Shown: piece by piece, positions 1 through 8,884 of the stretch | Position numbering within the stretch: the stretch's first letter is position 1 | Layout of the letters: each line of letters begins with the position of its first letter | DNA from: JAZDFP01 sp043801445 | Lineage (GTDB): Bacteria > Planctomycetota > MHYJ01 > JACQXL01 | DNA: 64,000 bases | Assembly: GCA_043801445.1 (NCBI GenBank) | Contig: JAZDMB010000033.1 | Span: 1-64,000, forward strand | Reading direction: 5' to 3' | Notes under the pieces: model-generated | The model's input: only the letters and a program-made list of their open reading frames with translations | Databases searched by the model: none | What the model was told of the DNA's origin: nothing | Translations under genes and position numbers: made by a program

Positions 1-3000
1 ACTACCGCTACATTAAACGGGACTGTTAATCCTAATGGAACGAATGTTACTTCCTGCTACTTTGATTATGGCACCTCGACATCCTATGGAATTAGTGCAA
101 CTGTTGTATCGCTCCCCGGTGGCGGCACTTCCGGCGTTGCGGTTTCTGCAAACATAACTTCATTATCAACCGGTACGCTGTATAATTTCAGGGTTGTGGC
201 ACTTAATTCCGGAGGCACAGCTAATGGAAGCAACCTGACTTTTACTACCGCGACACCACCGACCTGCACCACTAATGCGGCTACTGGTGTAGCCGGTACT
301 ACCGCTACATTAAACGGGACTGTTAATCCGAATGGATTTAATGTTACTTCCTGCTACTTTGATTATGGCACCACCACATCTTATGGAAGTACCGCAAATG
401 TTTCTTCGCTTCCCGGCAGCGGTTCGAGTCCTATTTCTGTTACTGCAACCATAGGTGGTGGCGGTGGTTCACCTGTCACCTTTAATCCGACTTCAACCGG
501 ACAAAGTGGGACAATCCAGACATGGACAGTGCCGTCTAACGGCACCTACCAGATAGAAGTATACGGCGCTCAAGGCGGTAACACCTCAGGTGGTACTTAT
601 ACTGGTGGTTTAGGCGCAAGAATGCGCGGTGATTTTACTCTAACCGCAGGCCAGGGCCTTAGAATTTTAGTCGGTCAACAAGGAACTGGAACGTCGTTTT
701 CTTACTCAGGCGGCGGCGGCGGGTCTTTTGTAACTACTTCCACTAATAGTCCTTTAATCATTGCCGGCGGCGGTGGAGGCGGAAACGCCGGAACTGCTAC
801 CTATGGTTTACCTGGACAAATAACGACCAATGGCAGTAATAGCACTCGTGGTATCGCAGGTGGTACTGGTGGTAATGGAGGTGCTGGAGGTAACGGCGGC
901 GGCGGCGGCGGCGGACTTTCTACCAATGGGGGAACCGGAAGTAATTGCAATTATAACCCGGGGTTGGCATTTGTAAATGGAGGTACAGGCGCAGCGGCAA
1001 CTGTACCAAGCAACAGCGGTGAAGGTGGATTTGGCGGAGGTGCCAGCGGTGACGGAAATTGCTGTGGAGGTGGTGGCGCTGGTGGCGGCTATTCTGGTGG
1101 TGGTGGTGGTGGCACAACATGCGGGCAAGGTGTGGGTGGCGGCGGTGGTTCATACAACGGAGGTACAAATCCATCGAACACGGCTGGCGCTCGGACCGGT
1201 GCCGGGTTAGTAACTATTACCTCACTCGCAACTCCATTAACAATAGGTACCCTGTATAATTTCAGGGTTGTAGCAATTAATGCCGGAGGCACAACTAACG
1301 GAAGTAATCTAACGTTTACCACGTTACCGGCCCAGGTTGCGTCCCCGAGTCCTTCTACCGGCGCAACCAATGTCCCGATTACCCAGCAACTGAGTTGGGG
1401 AGCGGTTTCGGGCGTGACAGGTTATAATGTTTATTTCGGCACGAGCAGTCCGGGAACATTAGTCAGCAGCAATCAGTCCGGCACGACTTACAGTCCAACA
1501 CTGACTAATAGCACTCTTTACTATTGGCGGATTGATTCAGTCAATGCCAGTGGAACCACGACCGGTATTGTCTGGAGTTTTACTACCGCCGTCCTAGCCC
1601 AGGCTGGTTCACCGAGTCCTTCTACTGGTGCAACCAATATTTCTATTATCCAGCAACTCAGTTGGGGAGTGGCTTCTGGCGCGACAGGTTATAATGTCTA
1701 TTTCGGCACAAGCAGTCCGGGAACATTAGTCAGCAGCAATCAGTCCGGTACGACTTACAACCCCGGCACACTGGCTAACAACACCCTGTATTACTGGCGG
1801 ATTGATTCAGTCAATGCTGCTGGAACCACTACCGGTATTGTCTGGAGTTTTACTACGATAGTTGCAGCCCCGGCTCAGGTTGGTTCACCAACTCCTGCTA
1901 ACAGTGCAACCAATATCCCAACTAACCAACAACTCAGTTGGGGAGCGGTTTCTGGCGCGACAGGTTATAATGTCTATTTCGGCATAAGTAGTCCCGGAAC
2001 ATTAGTCAGCAGCAACCAGTCCGGCACGACTTACAACCCCGGTGCACTGGCTGGCAACACTACCTACTATTGGCGGATTGATTCAGTCAATGTCGGTGGA
2101 ACCACTACCGGTATTGTCTGGAGTTTTACTACTACCCTGGCCCAAGTTAATACACCAACTCCTGCTAACGTTTTAACCAATGTTTCTATTACCCAGACAT
2201 TAAGTTGGGGAGCGGCTTCGGGCGCGACAGGTTATAATGTCTATTTCGGCACAAGCAGTCCGGGAACATTAGTCAGCAGCAATCAGTCCGGCACGACTTA
2301 CAACCCCGGCACACTGGCTGGCAACACTACCTACTATTGGCGGATTGATCCCACAAATACCTCTGTAACCATTACCGGTATTATCTGGAGTTTTACCACA
2401 GCACAAGCGCCGACCTGCACCACTAATGCGGCTACTAATGTAGCCGGTACTACCGCGACATTAAACGGGACTGTTAATCCAAATGGAACTAATGTTACCA
2501 CTTGCTACTTTGATTATGGCACTACTACATCTTATGGAATCAGCGCAACTGTTGCATCGCTTCCTGGCAGCGGTACTTCCGGTGTTGCGGTTACTGCCAA
2601 CATAACTTCATTATCAATCGGTACGCTGTATAATTTCAGGGTTGTGGCAATCAATACTGGAGGCACAACTAACGGAAGTAATCTAACCTTTAATACTTTA
2701 TCACCACCGACCTGCACCACTAATGCGGCTACTAGTGTAGCCGGTACTACCGCTACATTAAACGGAACCGTAAATCCTAATGGATTCAATGTCACCACTT
2801 GCTACTTTGATTATGGCACTACTACATCTTATGGAATTAGCGCAACTGTTGTCTCGCTGCCTGGAAGTGGTTCAAGTCCTATTTCTGTTACTGCCAACAG
2901 TGGTAGTGGTACTGGTACACCTGTCACATTTAACTATACTGGCGGCCTGCAGACGTGGGTTGTGCCGGCTGGTGTAACCTCTATAATTGTTGATGTGCAA

Positions 3001-5559
3001 GGAGCGCAAGGTGGTACGAATGGCAGTGTTGGAGGTTTAGGTGGCAGAACCCAGGCTACTTTAGCTGTAACACCGGGGAGTACGCTTTACATTTATGTAG
3101 GTAATCAACCTACCTCTACTGCTGGAGGTTATAATGGGGGTGGAACTGGTGGTCCTTCTTATGGATTTGGTGGTGGTGGGGCATCCGACATTCGAACTGG
3201 TACTGTCTTAGCAAACAGAATTGCAGTTGCTGGAGGAGGCGGTAGTGCTGTAAACACATGGAGCGCCTGTAACGGGGGTGCTGGTGGAAGTACTAATGGC
3301 AATGGCGCAGATGGAGCTAGTAGTAACGGGACAACTTATATTGGATTTGGGGGAACACAGAGTGGAGGTGGTGCTGTAGGTACTAATGCCACCGGTGCTA
3401 CCGCTGGTAGTCTCGGACAAGGTGGTAATGCTTCCACTAATGGTGGTGGCGGCGGTGGTGGTGGTTACTATGGTGGCGGTGGTTCATATGCAGGTGGAGC
3501 CGGAGGCGGTTCCTGTTGGTCAAACGGAACAAGCATCACTTATAGCACTGATGCAACCGGCGGTAACGGACAAGTAATTATTACCCCAGCCGTAACTCCA
3601 TTAACAATAGGTACCCAATATAATGTCAGGGTCGTGGCAATTAATAGTGGTGGCACAACTAACGGAAATAATCTGACATTTACCACGTCATCACCTCAGG
3701 TTGGTTCACCAACTCCTGCTAACAGTGCAACCAATATCCCAACTAACCAACAACTCGGTTGGGGAGCTGCTTCTGGCGCGACAGGTTATAATGTCTATTT
3801 CGGCACGAGCAGTCCGGGAACATTAGTCAGCAGCAACCAATCCGGCGCGACTTACAACCCCGGCACACTTACTAATAACACCCTGTATTATTGGCGGATT
3901 GATTCGGTCAATGTCGGCGGGACCACTACCGGCAATGTCTGGAGTTTTACTATCGCCTTGGCCCAGGTTGGTTCACCAACCCCTTCTAATGGTGCAACCA
4001 ATATCCCAACTAACCAACAACTCAGTTGGGGAGCTGCTTCTGGCGCAACAGGTTATAATGTTTATTTCGGCACGAGCAGTCCGGGAACATTAGTCAGCAG
4101 CAACCAGTCCGGCGCGACTTACAACCCCGGCACACTGACTAATAACACCCTGTATTACTGGCGAATTGATTCGGTCAATTCCAATGGCACTACTACCGGC
4201 GCTGTCTGGAGTTTTACTGCGATAGTTGCGGCACCGGACCAGGTTGCTTCACCGACTCCTTCTACCGGTACAACCAATATCCCGCTTACCCAACAACTCA
4301 GTTGGGCATCAGCAGCCAGGGCAACAGGTTATACTGTCTATTTCGGCACAAGCAGTCCCGGAACATTAGTCAGTACTAACCAATCCAGCACAACTTACAA
4401 CCCCGGCACACTTACTAGTAACACCCTGTATTACTGGCGGATTGATTCAGTCAATGTCGGTGGAACCACTACCGGTATTGTCTGGAATTTTACCACTAGT
4501 AATATTGTTGCACCTACAGTGACCACTCAATCCGCCTCTAGCATTAATTCACAATACGTCACGGGTAACGGCAACATTACCTCTCTCGGCGGAGCGGCGA
4601 ATTGCACGGCAAGAGGTTTCTACTATGGATTAACTCAAACAGATACATGGACTGCTTCTGATTCAGGGACTTTTGGCACGGGCGCTTATACCAGACTCAT
4701 CACCGGATTAACGGCGAGTACATTATACTATTACAGGGCATTTGCGACTAATAGTGCCGGAACCGGATATGGTTCGTATGTTAGTTTTACCACTGCTGCT
4801 GCTACTACGACTACGTTTAACTATACCGGCGGCACCCAGTCATTTACTGTGCCGGCTAATATAACCTCTATAACTGTTGATGTCTATGGCGCGCAGGGCG
4901 GAAATGGCCAGTCAGGTGCTGGCGGATATGGGGCAAGAATGCAGGCGAGATTCACTGTTACCCCCGGATGGGTCTTTGATGTCCGTGTCGGCGGGGCAGG
5001 CATACAATCAACCTCATATGGTGGAAGTGGTGGTGGTGGCAGTTACTTTGTTCTGACTACTGGTGGTACGACGGCATACCTTATAGCCGGTGGCGGTGGT
5101 GGTGGCGGTTATAATGGTGCTGGCGCAGGAGTGGCTGGTACAACATCAACTAGCGGTACTGTTGGTGGTGGCACTGGTGGTGGCGCCGGAGGGACAGGAG
5201 GAACAGGAGGAAACGGAGGAACCAGTACTTACCCGGGAGCAGGTGGTGGCGGTTACTCCAGTAACGGAACAAACGGTTCTGGTAGTTACTATGGATATGG
5301 CGGAACATCATACGCTGGAGGTGGAGCCGGAGGTGCAGGCAATGCCAGTTATGGTGCTGCTGGAGGTTTCGGTGGAGGTGGTGGATGCAGTGTTTGCGGT
5401 GGTGGTGGTGGCGGTTATTCCGGAGGCGGGGGCGGTGCCCAAGATAATCCTTATTCTGTCGGCGGCGGCGGCGGTTCCTATAGTAATCCGGTCGGTACAC
5501 CATTAACACAAACATCCGGCGCTCGAGCAGGTGCCGGTCTGATTACTGTCACATACTAA
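1..5559 (+). CDS. Giant secreted Fn3-like / glycine-rich repeat protein, 5' partial
   Basis: The frame is open from base 1 to the TAA at 5557-5559, giving 1852 residues; the true start lies upstream of the window. Two kinds of about 85-95-residue beta-sandwich repeat alternate. Type A has the motif LNGTVNPNG and the ending YNFRVVAIN (about 1-245, 253-450, 2405-2695, 2705-2925). Type B has WGAASGATGYNVYFGTSSPG and YYWRIDSVN (seven copies between about 1330-2400 and 3695-4495). Three segments are extremely Gly-rich and resemble the Gly_rich (ALK/LTK-type) family, at about 460-1215, 2930-3590 and 4810-5556. The first two lie inside a type A repeat, splitting it before its last strands. The third forms the C terminus, with no visible sorting signal. 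The protein is probably a cell-surface or secreted adhesin or matrix protein. The function is not known, and the domain names rest on sequence resemblance only. Confidence 0.85.
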   Translation, partial: TTATLNGTVNPNGTNVTSCYFDYGTSTSYGISATVVSLPGGGTSGVAVSANITSLSTGTLYNFRVVALNSGGTANGSNLTFTTATPPTCTTNAATGVAGTTATLNGTVNPNGFNVTSCYFDYGTTTSYGSTANVSSLPGSGSSPISVTATIGGGGGSPVTFNPTSTGQSGTIQTWTVPSNGTYQIEVYGAQGGNTSGGTYTGGLGARMRGDFTLTAGQGLRILVGQQGTGTSFSYSGGGGGSFVTTSTNSPLIIAGGGGGGNAGTATYGLPGQITTNGSNSTRGIAGGTGGNGGAGGNGGGGGGGLSTNGGTGSNCNYNPGLAFVNGGTGAAATVPSNSGEGGFGGGASGDGNCCGGGGAGGGYSGGGGGGTTCGQGVGGGGGSYNGGTNPSNTAGARTGAGLVTITSLATPLTIGTLYNFRVVAINAGGTTNGSNLTFTTLPAQVASPSPSTGATNVPITQQLSWGAVSGVTGYNVYFGTSSPGTLVSSNQSGTTYSPTLTNSTLYYWRIDSVNASGTTTGIVWSFTTAVLAQAGSPSPSTGATNISIIQQLSWGVASGATGYNVYFGTSSPGTLVSSNQSGTTYNPGTLANNTLYYWRIDSVNAAGTTTGIVWSFTTIVAAPAQVGSPTPANSATNIPTNQQLSWGAVSGATGYNVYFGISSPGTLVSSNQSGTTYNPGALAGNTTYYWRIDSVNVGGTTTGIVWSFTTTLAQVNTPTPANVLTNVSITQTLSWGAASGATGYNVYFGTSSPGTLVSSNQSGTTYNPGTLAGNTTYYWRIDPTNTSVTITGIIWSFTTAQAPTCTTNAATNVAGTTATLNGTVNPNGTNVTTCYFDYGTTTSYGISATVASLPGSGTSGVAVTANITSLSIGTLYNFRVVAINTGGTTNGSNLTFNTLSPPTCTTNAATSVAGTTATLNGTVNPNGFNVTTCYFDYGTTTSYGISATVVSLPGSGSSPISVTANSGSGTGTPVTFNYTGGLQTWVVPAGVTSIIVDVQGAQGGTNGSVGGLGGRTQATLAVTPGSTLYIYVGNQPTSTAGGYNGGGTGGPSYGFGGGGASDIRTGTVLANRIAVAGGGGSAVNTWSACNGGAGGSTNGNGADGASSNGTTYIGFGGTQSGGGAVGTNATGATAGSLGQGGNASTNGGGGGGGGYYGGGGSYAGGAGGGSCWSNGTSITYSTDATGGNGQVIITPAVTPLTIGTQYNVRVVAINSGGTTNGNNLTFTTSSPQVGSPTPANSATNIPTNQQLGWGAASGATGYNVYFGTSSPGTLVSSNQSGATYNPGTLTNNTLYYWRIDSVNVGGTTTGNVWSFTIALAQVGSPTPSNGATNIPTNQQLSWGAASGATGYNVYFGTSSPGTLVSSNQSGATYNPGTLTNNTLYYWRIDSVNSNGTTTGAVWSFTAIVAAPDQVASPTPSTGTTNIPLTQQLSWASAARATGYTVYFGTSSPGTLVSTNQSSTTYNPGTLTSNTLYYWRIDSVNVGGTTTGIVWNFTTSNIVAPTVTTQSASSINSQYVTGNGNITSLGGAANCTARGFYYGLTQTDTWTASDSGTFGTGAYTRLITGLTASTLYYYRAFATNSAGTGYGSYVSFTTAAATTTTFNYTGGTQSFTVPANITSITVDVYGAQGGNGQSGAGGYGARMQARFTVTPGWVFDVRVGGAGIQSTSYGGSGGGGSYFVLTTGGTTAYLIAGGGGGGGYNGAGAGVAGTTSTSGTVGGGTGGGAGGTGGTGGNGGTSTYPGAGGGGYSSNGTNGSGSYYGYGGTSYAGGGAGGAGNASYGAAGGFGGGGGCSVCGGGGGGYSGGGGGAQDNPYSVGGGGGSYSNPVGTPLTQTSGARAGAGLITVTY

Positions 5560-5588
5560 GATGCGGGAAGACATATTCGTAGGACCAC

Positions 5589-5611
5589 ATCCCGACAGAC
5601 TTTGTCGGGAT
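5589..5611. repeat. Palindrome, CCCGACA family, possible terminator of the upstream gene
   Basis: The arms ATCCCGACA and TGTCGGGAT enclose five bases, 30 bases after the stop codon of the giant repeat protein. The word GGATAGCCCATCGG follows directly (5612-5625). The same palindrome type and word recur at 57136-57188, the word at 51534-51548, and the palindrome alone inside a coding region at 59233-59253. It may act as a terminator but has no T-run after it. Confidence 0.55.
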
Positions 5612-5647
5612 GGATAGCCCATCGGAAAAAACACAAAGCCAAAATAA

Positions 5648-5737
5648 CTATAAGGAAACCCCGCCCGAACGACCAAAAGGTCGGGCAGGCAGGAATCCAA
5701 AACTAATGAATTTCCTGTTTTCATGGTTTCCTTATAG
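5648..5737. repeat. 90-bp MITE-like element, copy 1
   Basis: The element is bounded by perfect 13-bp terminal inverted repeats, CTATAAGGAAACC and GGTTTCCTTATAG. A 30-bp palindrome (5660-5689) is nested next to one end. A second 90-bp copy in the opposite orientation lies at 19374-19463, with only about ten differences by eye. A shorter copy without the nested palindrome is at 46221-46269, and single ends are at 11431-11460 and 51141-51167. It has no coding capacity, so any movement would need enzymes encoded elsewhere. Confidence 0.75.
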
Positions 5738-5771
5738 AAATTATCCGTATTCCTCCGCGTCCTTTGCGCAT

Positions 5772-5801
5772 CCCGCCTGAACGAATGTTCATTCGGGCAG
5801 G
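5772..5801. repeat. 30-bp palindromic element (PAR family), intergenic
   Basis: This is a 30-bp imperfect palindrome starting CCCGCCTGAACG and ending CGGGCAGG, read on the opposite strand as CCTGCCCGAATG... It has the same length and asymmetric TT bulge as the copy at 5660-5689. The central stem bases differ on both sides, so pairing is kept (compensatory change). Other copies are at 15108-15137, 19422-19451 and 27204-27233, with shorter variants at 20557-20583 and 44979-45003. Confidence 0.7.
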
Positions 5802-6054
5802 TGCGGTGAATCTACGTTTCTTCTCTTCGCCTACCTACTTCATACTGTATGCTATATACTCCATTAAGTCCCTCTATTATACATATACAACTGAGATTGA
5901 AAAAGGGACAAAGTGTTTTTCAAACTGTCGTTATGATAAAACCCCATATTTCTTACCTACCTGTTTAGAAGTTCAATCCTAACCTATTCCATTCTTTGTT
6001 TGCGCCCCTAAAAATACCCGGATAAGCCGGTATCATACTTAGCTGGCATAACTC

Positions 6055-6274
6055 TCCGTATGGAGTAAGGGTTGTGCCATACGGAGATGGCACACCTGTC
6101 CGTATGGAGCAAAGGTTATGCCATACGGAGATTGGGTAATCCATCCACGCCGATTAGCTTTATGCCATACGGAAATGGCATAACTCTTCGTATGGAGTAA
6201 GGGTTGTGCCATACGGAGATGGCATACCTATCCGTATGGAGCGATGGTTTCGCCATACGGAGATTGGGCAAATG
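6055..6274. repeat. Tandem array of 44-bp palindrome-containing units
   Basis: There are five head-to-tail units of about 44 bp, starting near 6055, 6099, 6144, 6188 and 6231. Most units begin with CCGTATGG or CGTATGG and carry CCATACGGA about 20 bases on, so each can form a hairpin. The third unit has lost the left arm but keeps the right one. Units 1-2 and 4-5 also match as pairs. The repeats are not separated by unique spacers, so this is not a CRISPR array. No function is apparent. Confidence 0.8.
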
Positions 6275-6324
6275 TGCCATCTACCCGACCTACCCGAATG
6301 GCGTCTCCGGCGCTGGGGTAGGTG

Positions 6325-6343
6325 GGGGGATAGGGTATCCCCC
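6325..6343. repeat. G-run/C-run palindrome
   Basis: GGGGGATA and TATCCCCC flank GGG. A related sequence, GGGGGGTAGGGTATCC, occurs at about 43878-43892 at the start of the other long gene-free tract. This suggests the two tracts share an origin or a repeat family. Confidence 0.5.
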
Positions 6344-6626
6344 CCCTATTTTGAGCAGAAATTGGGGTAAAATCGTCCGCCAGGATGTTAATAAATGAGT
6401 TGCGACCAACGGGAGTTCCATTATCTCTTATGGGATATTATTATAGAATACCGTTAGGTAGGGATGAAAAATGGATGTGTCCCCGTCCCGAAGTAAGCGT
6501 GCGGCTTCGCACTTTATATAGGGTATAGGGCCAATGGACACCCACACTCCAATACATAAACATACCTACTCCCGGCGCTATGGTGTGTGTATGGTTATTG
6601 GTGACATACACCGATCCGGCGTTATG

Positions 6627-6814
6627 GTATGCGCCTATATACGCTACAGTATGCACCTTCGTTGGGTATAGAATATGCCTATATACGGCATGATATGCGC
6701 CTCCGTAGGGCATGGAATATGCCTATATACGACATGATATGCACCTCTGTAGGGCATGGAATATGCCTATATACGGCATGATATACGCCTCTGTAAGGCC
6801 TGGAATATACCTAA
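6627..6814. repeat. Second tandem array of 44-bp units (AATATGCCTATATACG)
   Basis: Units start at about 6627, 6671, 6715, 6759 and 6803, each exactly 44 bases apart; the first is degenerate and the last is cut short. The core is ATATGCCTATATACGRCATG, followed by CCTCTGTAGGGCATG-like sequence. The period matches the array at 6055-6274 although the sequence differs, apart from a recurring TATGCC word. Confidence 0.8.
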
Positions 6815-6944
6815 TGCCGGCCGGAGGTCCTACCCCCCACCCTCCCCCCTCCCCCTGCATAATCCGGGGACACAATACTTATTTATTTCCCATCCTACCA
6901 TTTCTGCTTGGCTTTACCAATAATCCAGTATGTTATCCCACGAA

Positions 6945-7775
6945 CTAGATATTTTTTAGGTTTTCTTCAAACCTTTCCTCGTCCATTTTATTATCCGCTA
7001 TTCTATCTCTGTAAAATTTTGTTAGGTCATTTATAACGACTTCTTTTATGGTTGTTTTGTCCTCTTTTCTTATTATGCGTGATTTTGTACCTCTTGTAAT
7101 AATCCATACTTGTTTAGTGCGACCTGCAAGCGGAAAAAAATGCTCATGGTATTTAATGTCAGTTTCCTTGAGTTGATTACAGTAGTTCTTTATCTGAATC
7201 TCTTTAACTTTTTCAAAGTTTGAATCCAGGGTCATATCAAAAATAACTGCTAAATTATTAAAAATAAAGAACCCATCTGATTTTCCACTTTGTTCATTTG
7301 TCGGGAATTTATATACAGAGTGTAATCCCATAACCTTTAATAAATAATAAGTTAGTTGTTCGAAATCCTTCCAGTGAGATGTGCTAATTAAATTGCTAAA
7401 AAATGGTGGATCAAAAGATTTATCTTCTGTACTTGCTTGGCTGGGTTGCCAATCTTCACAATACCATGTATCGTGATAATTTTGATATTTTGTTGGGCAT
7501 GACTCACTTTTGTCTATTTTTACTGTAAACAAAACAATATCTTTTCCTTGTGTATTTTTGCTTATTTCAAAATTACTTGTTTTACCTGTCCAGCATCCCT
7601 CCACAGTTAAATCACCCTTATCTTTGTGTTTAATAAATAGGGTTTCTATTTCTCCATAATTTATAATTTCATTTTTATCTACTCCTTTTGGAATCATAGA
7701 AAGAAAATACTGAGTTCTATTCCCTGGTATTTTGTCCCAATGACCAGGAAACCATGTAGCCATAATAAATTTCAT
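6945..7775 (-). CDS. Hypothetical protein with possible PD-(D/E)XK-like C-terminal domain
   Basis: This 276-residue protein has no family I can name with certainty. The start is well supported: AGGAGGT lies six bases ahead of the ATG at 7775. The region from about residue 125 onward (HWKDFEQLTYYLLKVMGL, then GKSDGFFIF and AVIFDMTL) recalls the helix-strand-strand core of Mrr-like restriction endonucleases, with Asp in SDG. The usual E-x-K is not evident, as the second strand reads DMT. It follows the DUF4268-type gene by 33 bases on the same strand, so the two are probably co-transcribed. It could be a nuclease-related accessory protein or inactive. It ends beside the 44-bp repeat tract. Confidence 0.6.
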   Translation of the reverse strand: MKFIMATWFPGHWDKIPGNRTQYFLSMIPKGVDKNEIINYGEIETLFIKHKDKGDLTVEGCWTGKTSNFEISKNTQGKDIVLFTVKIDKSESCPTKYQNYHDTWYCEDWQPSQASTEDKSFDPPFFSNLISTSHWKDFEQLTYYLLKVMGLHSVYKFPTNEQSGKSDGFFIFNNLAVIFDMTLDSNFEKVKEIQIKNYCNQLKETDIKYHEHFFPLAGRTKQVWIITRGTKSRIIRKEDKTTIKEVVINDLTKFYRDRIADNKMDEERFEENLKNI

Positions 7776-7808
7776 AATCTACCTCCTATATATTACGATT
7801 ATAACTCA

Positions 7809-8762
7809 TTATAAATCTATTTCTAAGTTTTTCACTAACGGTGCAAAGGCATCTCTAAATTTCACCATTAATGGTGTCGCCCATTCAATTATTTCATTAT
7901 GTTTTTGGGCATTATCGTCTATGGTTCCATCAATCGCATAATAAATACGGCAAGCTCGGCTTTCAGGTAAAGGATCCCAAGTTAATTCATAACCTATTTT
8001 ATCCTCGATTATTTTCTTGCTCTCTTTTAGTTGGTCAAACACTTTTTGATTAGATTGTTTATTTCCCACATCTATATAAATTTCAATCCTAAATTTGTTT
8101 TCTCCAGTAAAACTTGGCACAACCGAAAAACCACTCCTACCAATTCCTAATGCCCACCAGCTTTGAGGAAGTGCTTTAGCTCGCGTAAAATCAGGTGCTA
8201 ATTCTAATAGTTTAGAACGCAAATTGCTAAAAAACTTTTCATAAAGCGTATCCCTCGGAGATATACCACCCGCATTTATAACTCTTCTTTTTGTAGCAGG
8301 GGGCTCAGCTATAATTCTAAAATGGGGAGCTGGCAGAGATTTATCTATTTGAAACACTTCCAATTCTAAAGCATAAAACGCCATATCTTGCGGGGTAATC
8401 GTATTTAGCCATTCAATTGCGTCTCTATGAGCAGTTTGGATTTCGTTGGCAATCCAAATCATTATGCCGGCCTCTTTAGCCGCGGAATAAGTAATTAACT
8501 TACCTAAATGGTCATGGTCGGATTTATCAAACTGATTTTCGATAATTACAGGTTTTTTTGAATAATTATCTGTACCTACTAAATCGAGCCGGAAATTATG
8601 AACATGTTCTTCTTGTCCTTGAATTTCAATTTGAAGATTCAGGATTTCGTTTAGAGCATCTATGTTATCTTTAATCCAAGGAGATAAATTCTTTTCTTCA
8701 TTCGGCCATATTTTTTTCATATCACTCACATTTAATTTCTTTATTTTACCTAGCGATGCCAT
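7809..8762 (-). CDS. DUF4268-type protein, predicted PD-(D/E)XK nuclease fold
   Basis: This 317-residue protein matches the DUF4268 pattern as I recall it: an N-terminal region with FRLDLVG, then PVIIENQFDKSDHDHLGKL, then a C-terminal domain ending in EWATPLMVKFRDAF. Asp60 and the Glu75-Asn-Gln77 strand sit where D and ExK would be in a PD-(D/E)XK nuclease, with Gln replacing Lys. Members of this family are often accessory genes linked to restriction or phage defence, but the role is not established. AAGGAAAGGA precedes the ATG at 8762. The partner gene downstream (6945-7775) also looks nuclease-like. Confidence 0.75.
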   Translation of the reverse strand: MASLGKIKKLNVSDMKKIWPNEEKNLSPWIKDNIDALNEILNLQIEIQGQEEHVHNFRLDLVGTDNYSKKPVIIENQFDKSDHDHLGKLITYSAAKEAGIMIWIANEIQTAHRDAIEWLNTITPQDMAFYALELEVFQIDKSLPAPHFRIIAEPPATKRRVINAGGISPRDTLYEKFFSNLRSKLLELAPDFTRAKALPQSWWALGIGRSGFSVVPSFTGENKFRIEIYIDVGNKQSNQKVFDQLKESKKIIEDKIGYELTWDPLPESRACRIYYAIDGTIDDNAQKHNEIIEWATPLMVKFRDAFAPLVKNLEIDL

Positions 8763-8884
8763 ATAAATATCCTTTCCTTGTGTAATTCAATTCTGGGAAC
8801 ACCCTTCGATAAACTCTCAGGATAATCCTACCATTTCCCCCTTTATTCTTCGTGAGCCACTATCCAAAGGCGGGCAGAATATTT

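Larger units (their letters stand above)
5560..6944. other. Gene-free repeat-rich tract between convergent genes
   Basis: I see no credible coding region in these 1385 bases. Short open frames exist but are built from repeat units and lack ribosome binding sites. The tract holds a palindrome at 5589-5611, a 90-bp inverted-repeat element (5648-5737), a second 30-bp palindrome (5772-5801), two arrays of 44-bp tandem units (6055-6274 and 6627-6814), a G-run/C-run palindrome at 6325-6343, and a C-rich stretch near 6830-6865. The genes on either side converge. Confidence 0.7.

Noticed and set aside
808..1370. Several minus-strand open frames opposite the Gly-rich segments
   Set aside because: They arise from GGN-rich coding sequence read in reverse (His, Pro, Thr runs) and have no ribosome binding sites.
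5764..5982. 72-codon open frame on the plus strand
   Set aside because: It starts inside a dispersed palindrome, has no ribosome binding site and no recognisable protein features.
6055..6814. Possible CRISPR arrays
   Set aside because: The units abut without unique spacers, the palindromes are part of 44-bp units, and no cas gene is in the window.
6204..6948. Open frames of 64 to 90 codons on both strands
   Set aside because: They are made mostly of tandem-repeat units, with repeated low-quality peptide sequence and no start signal.
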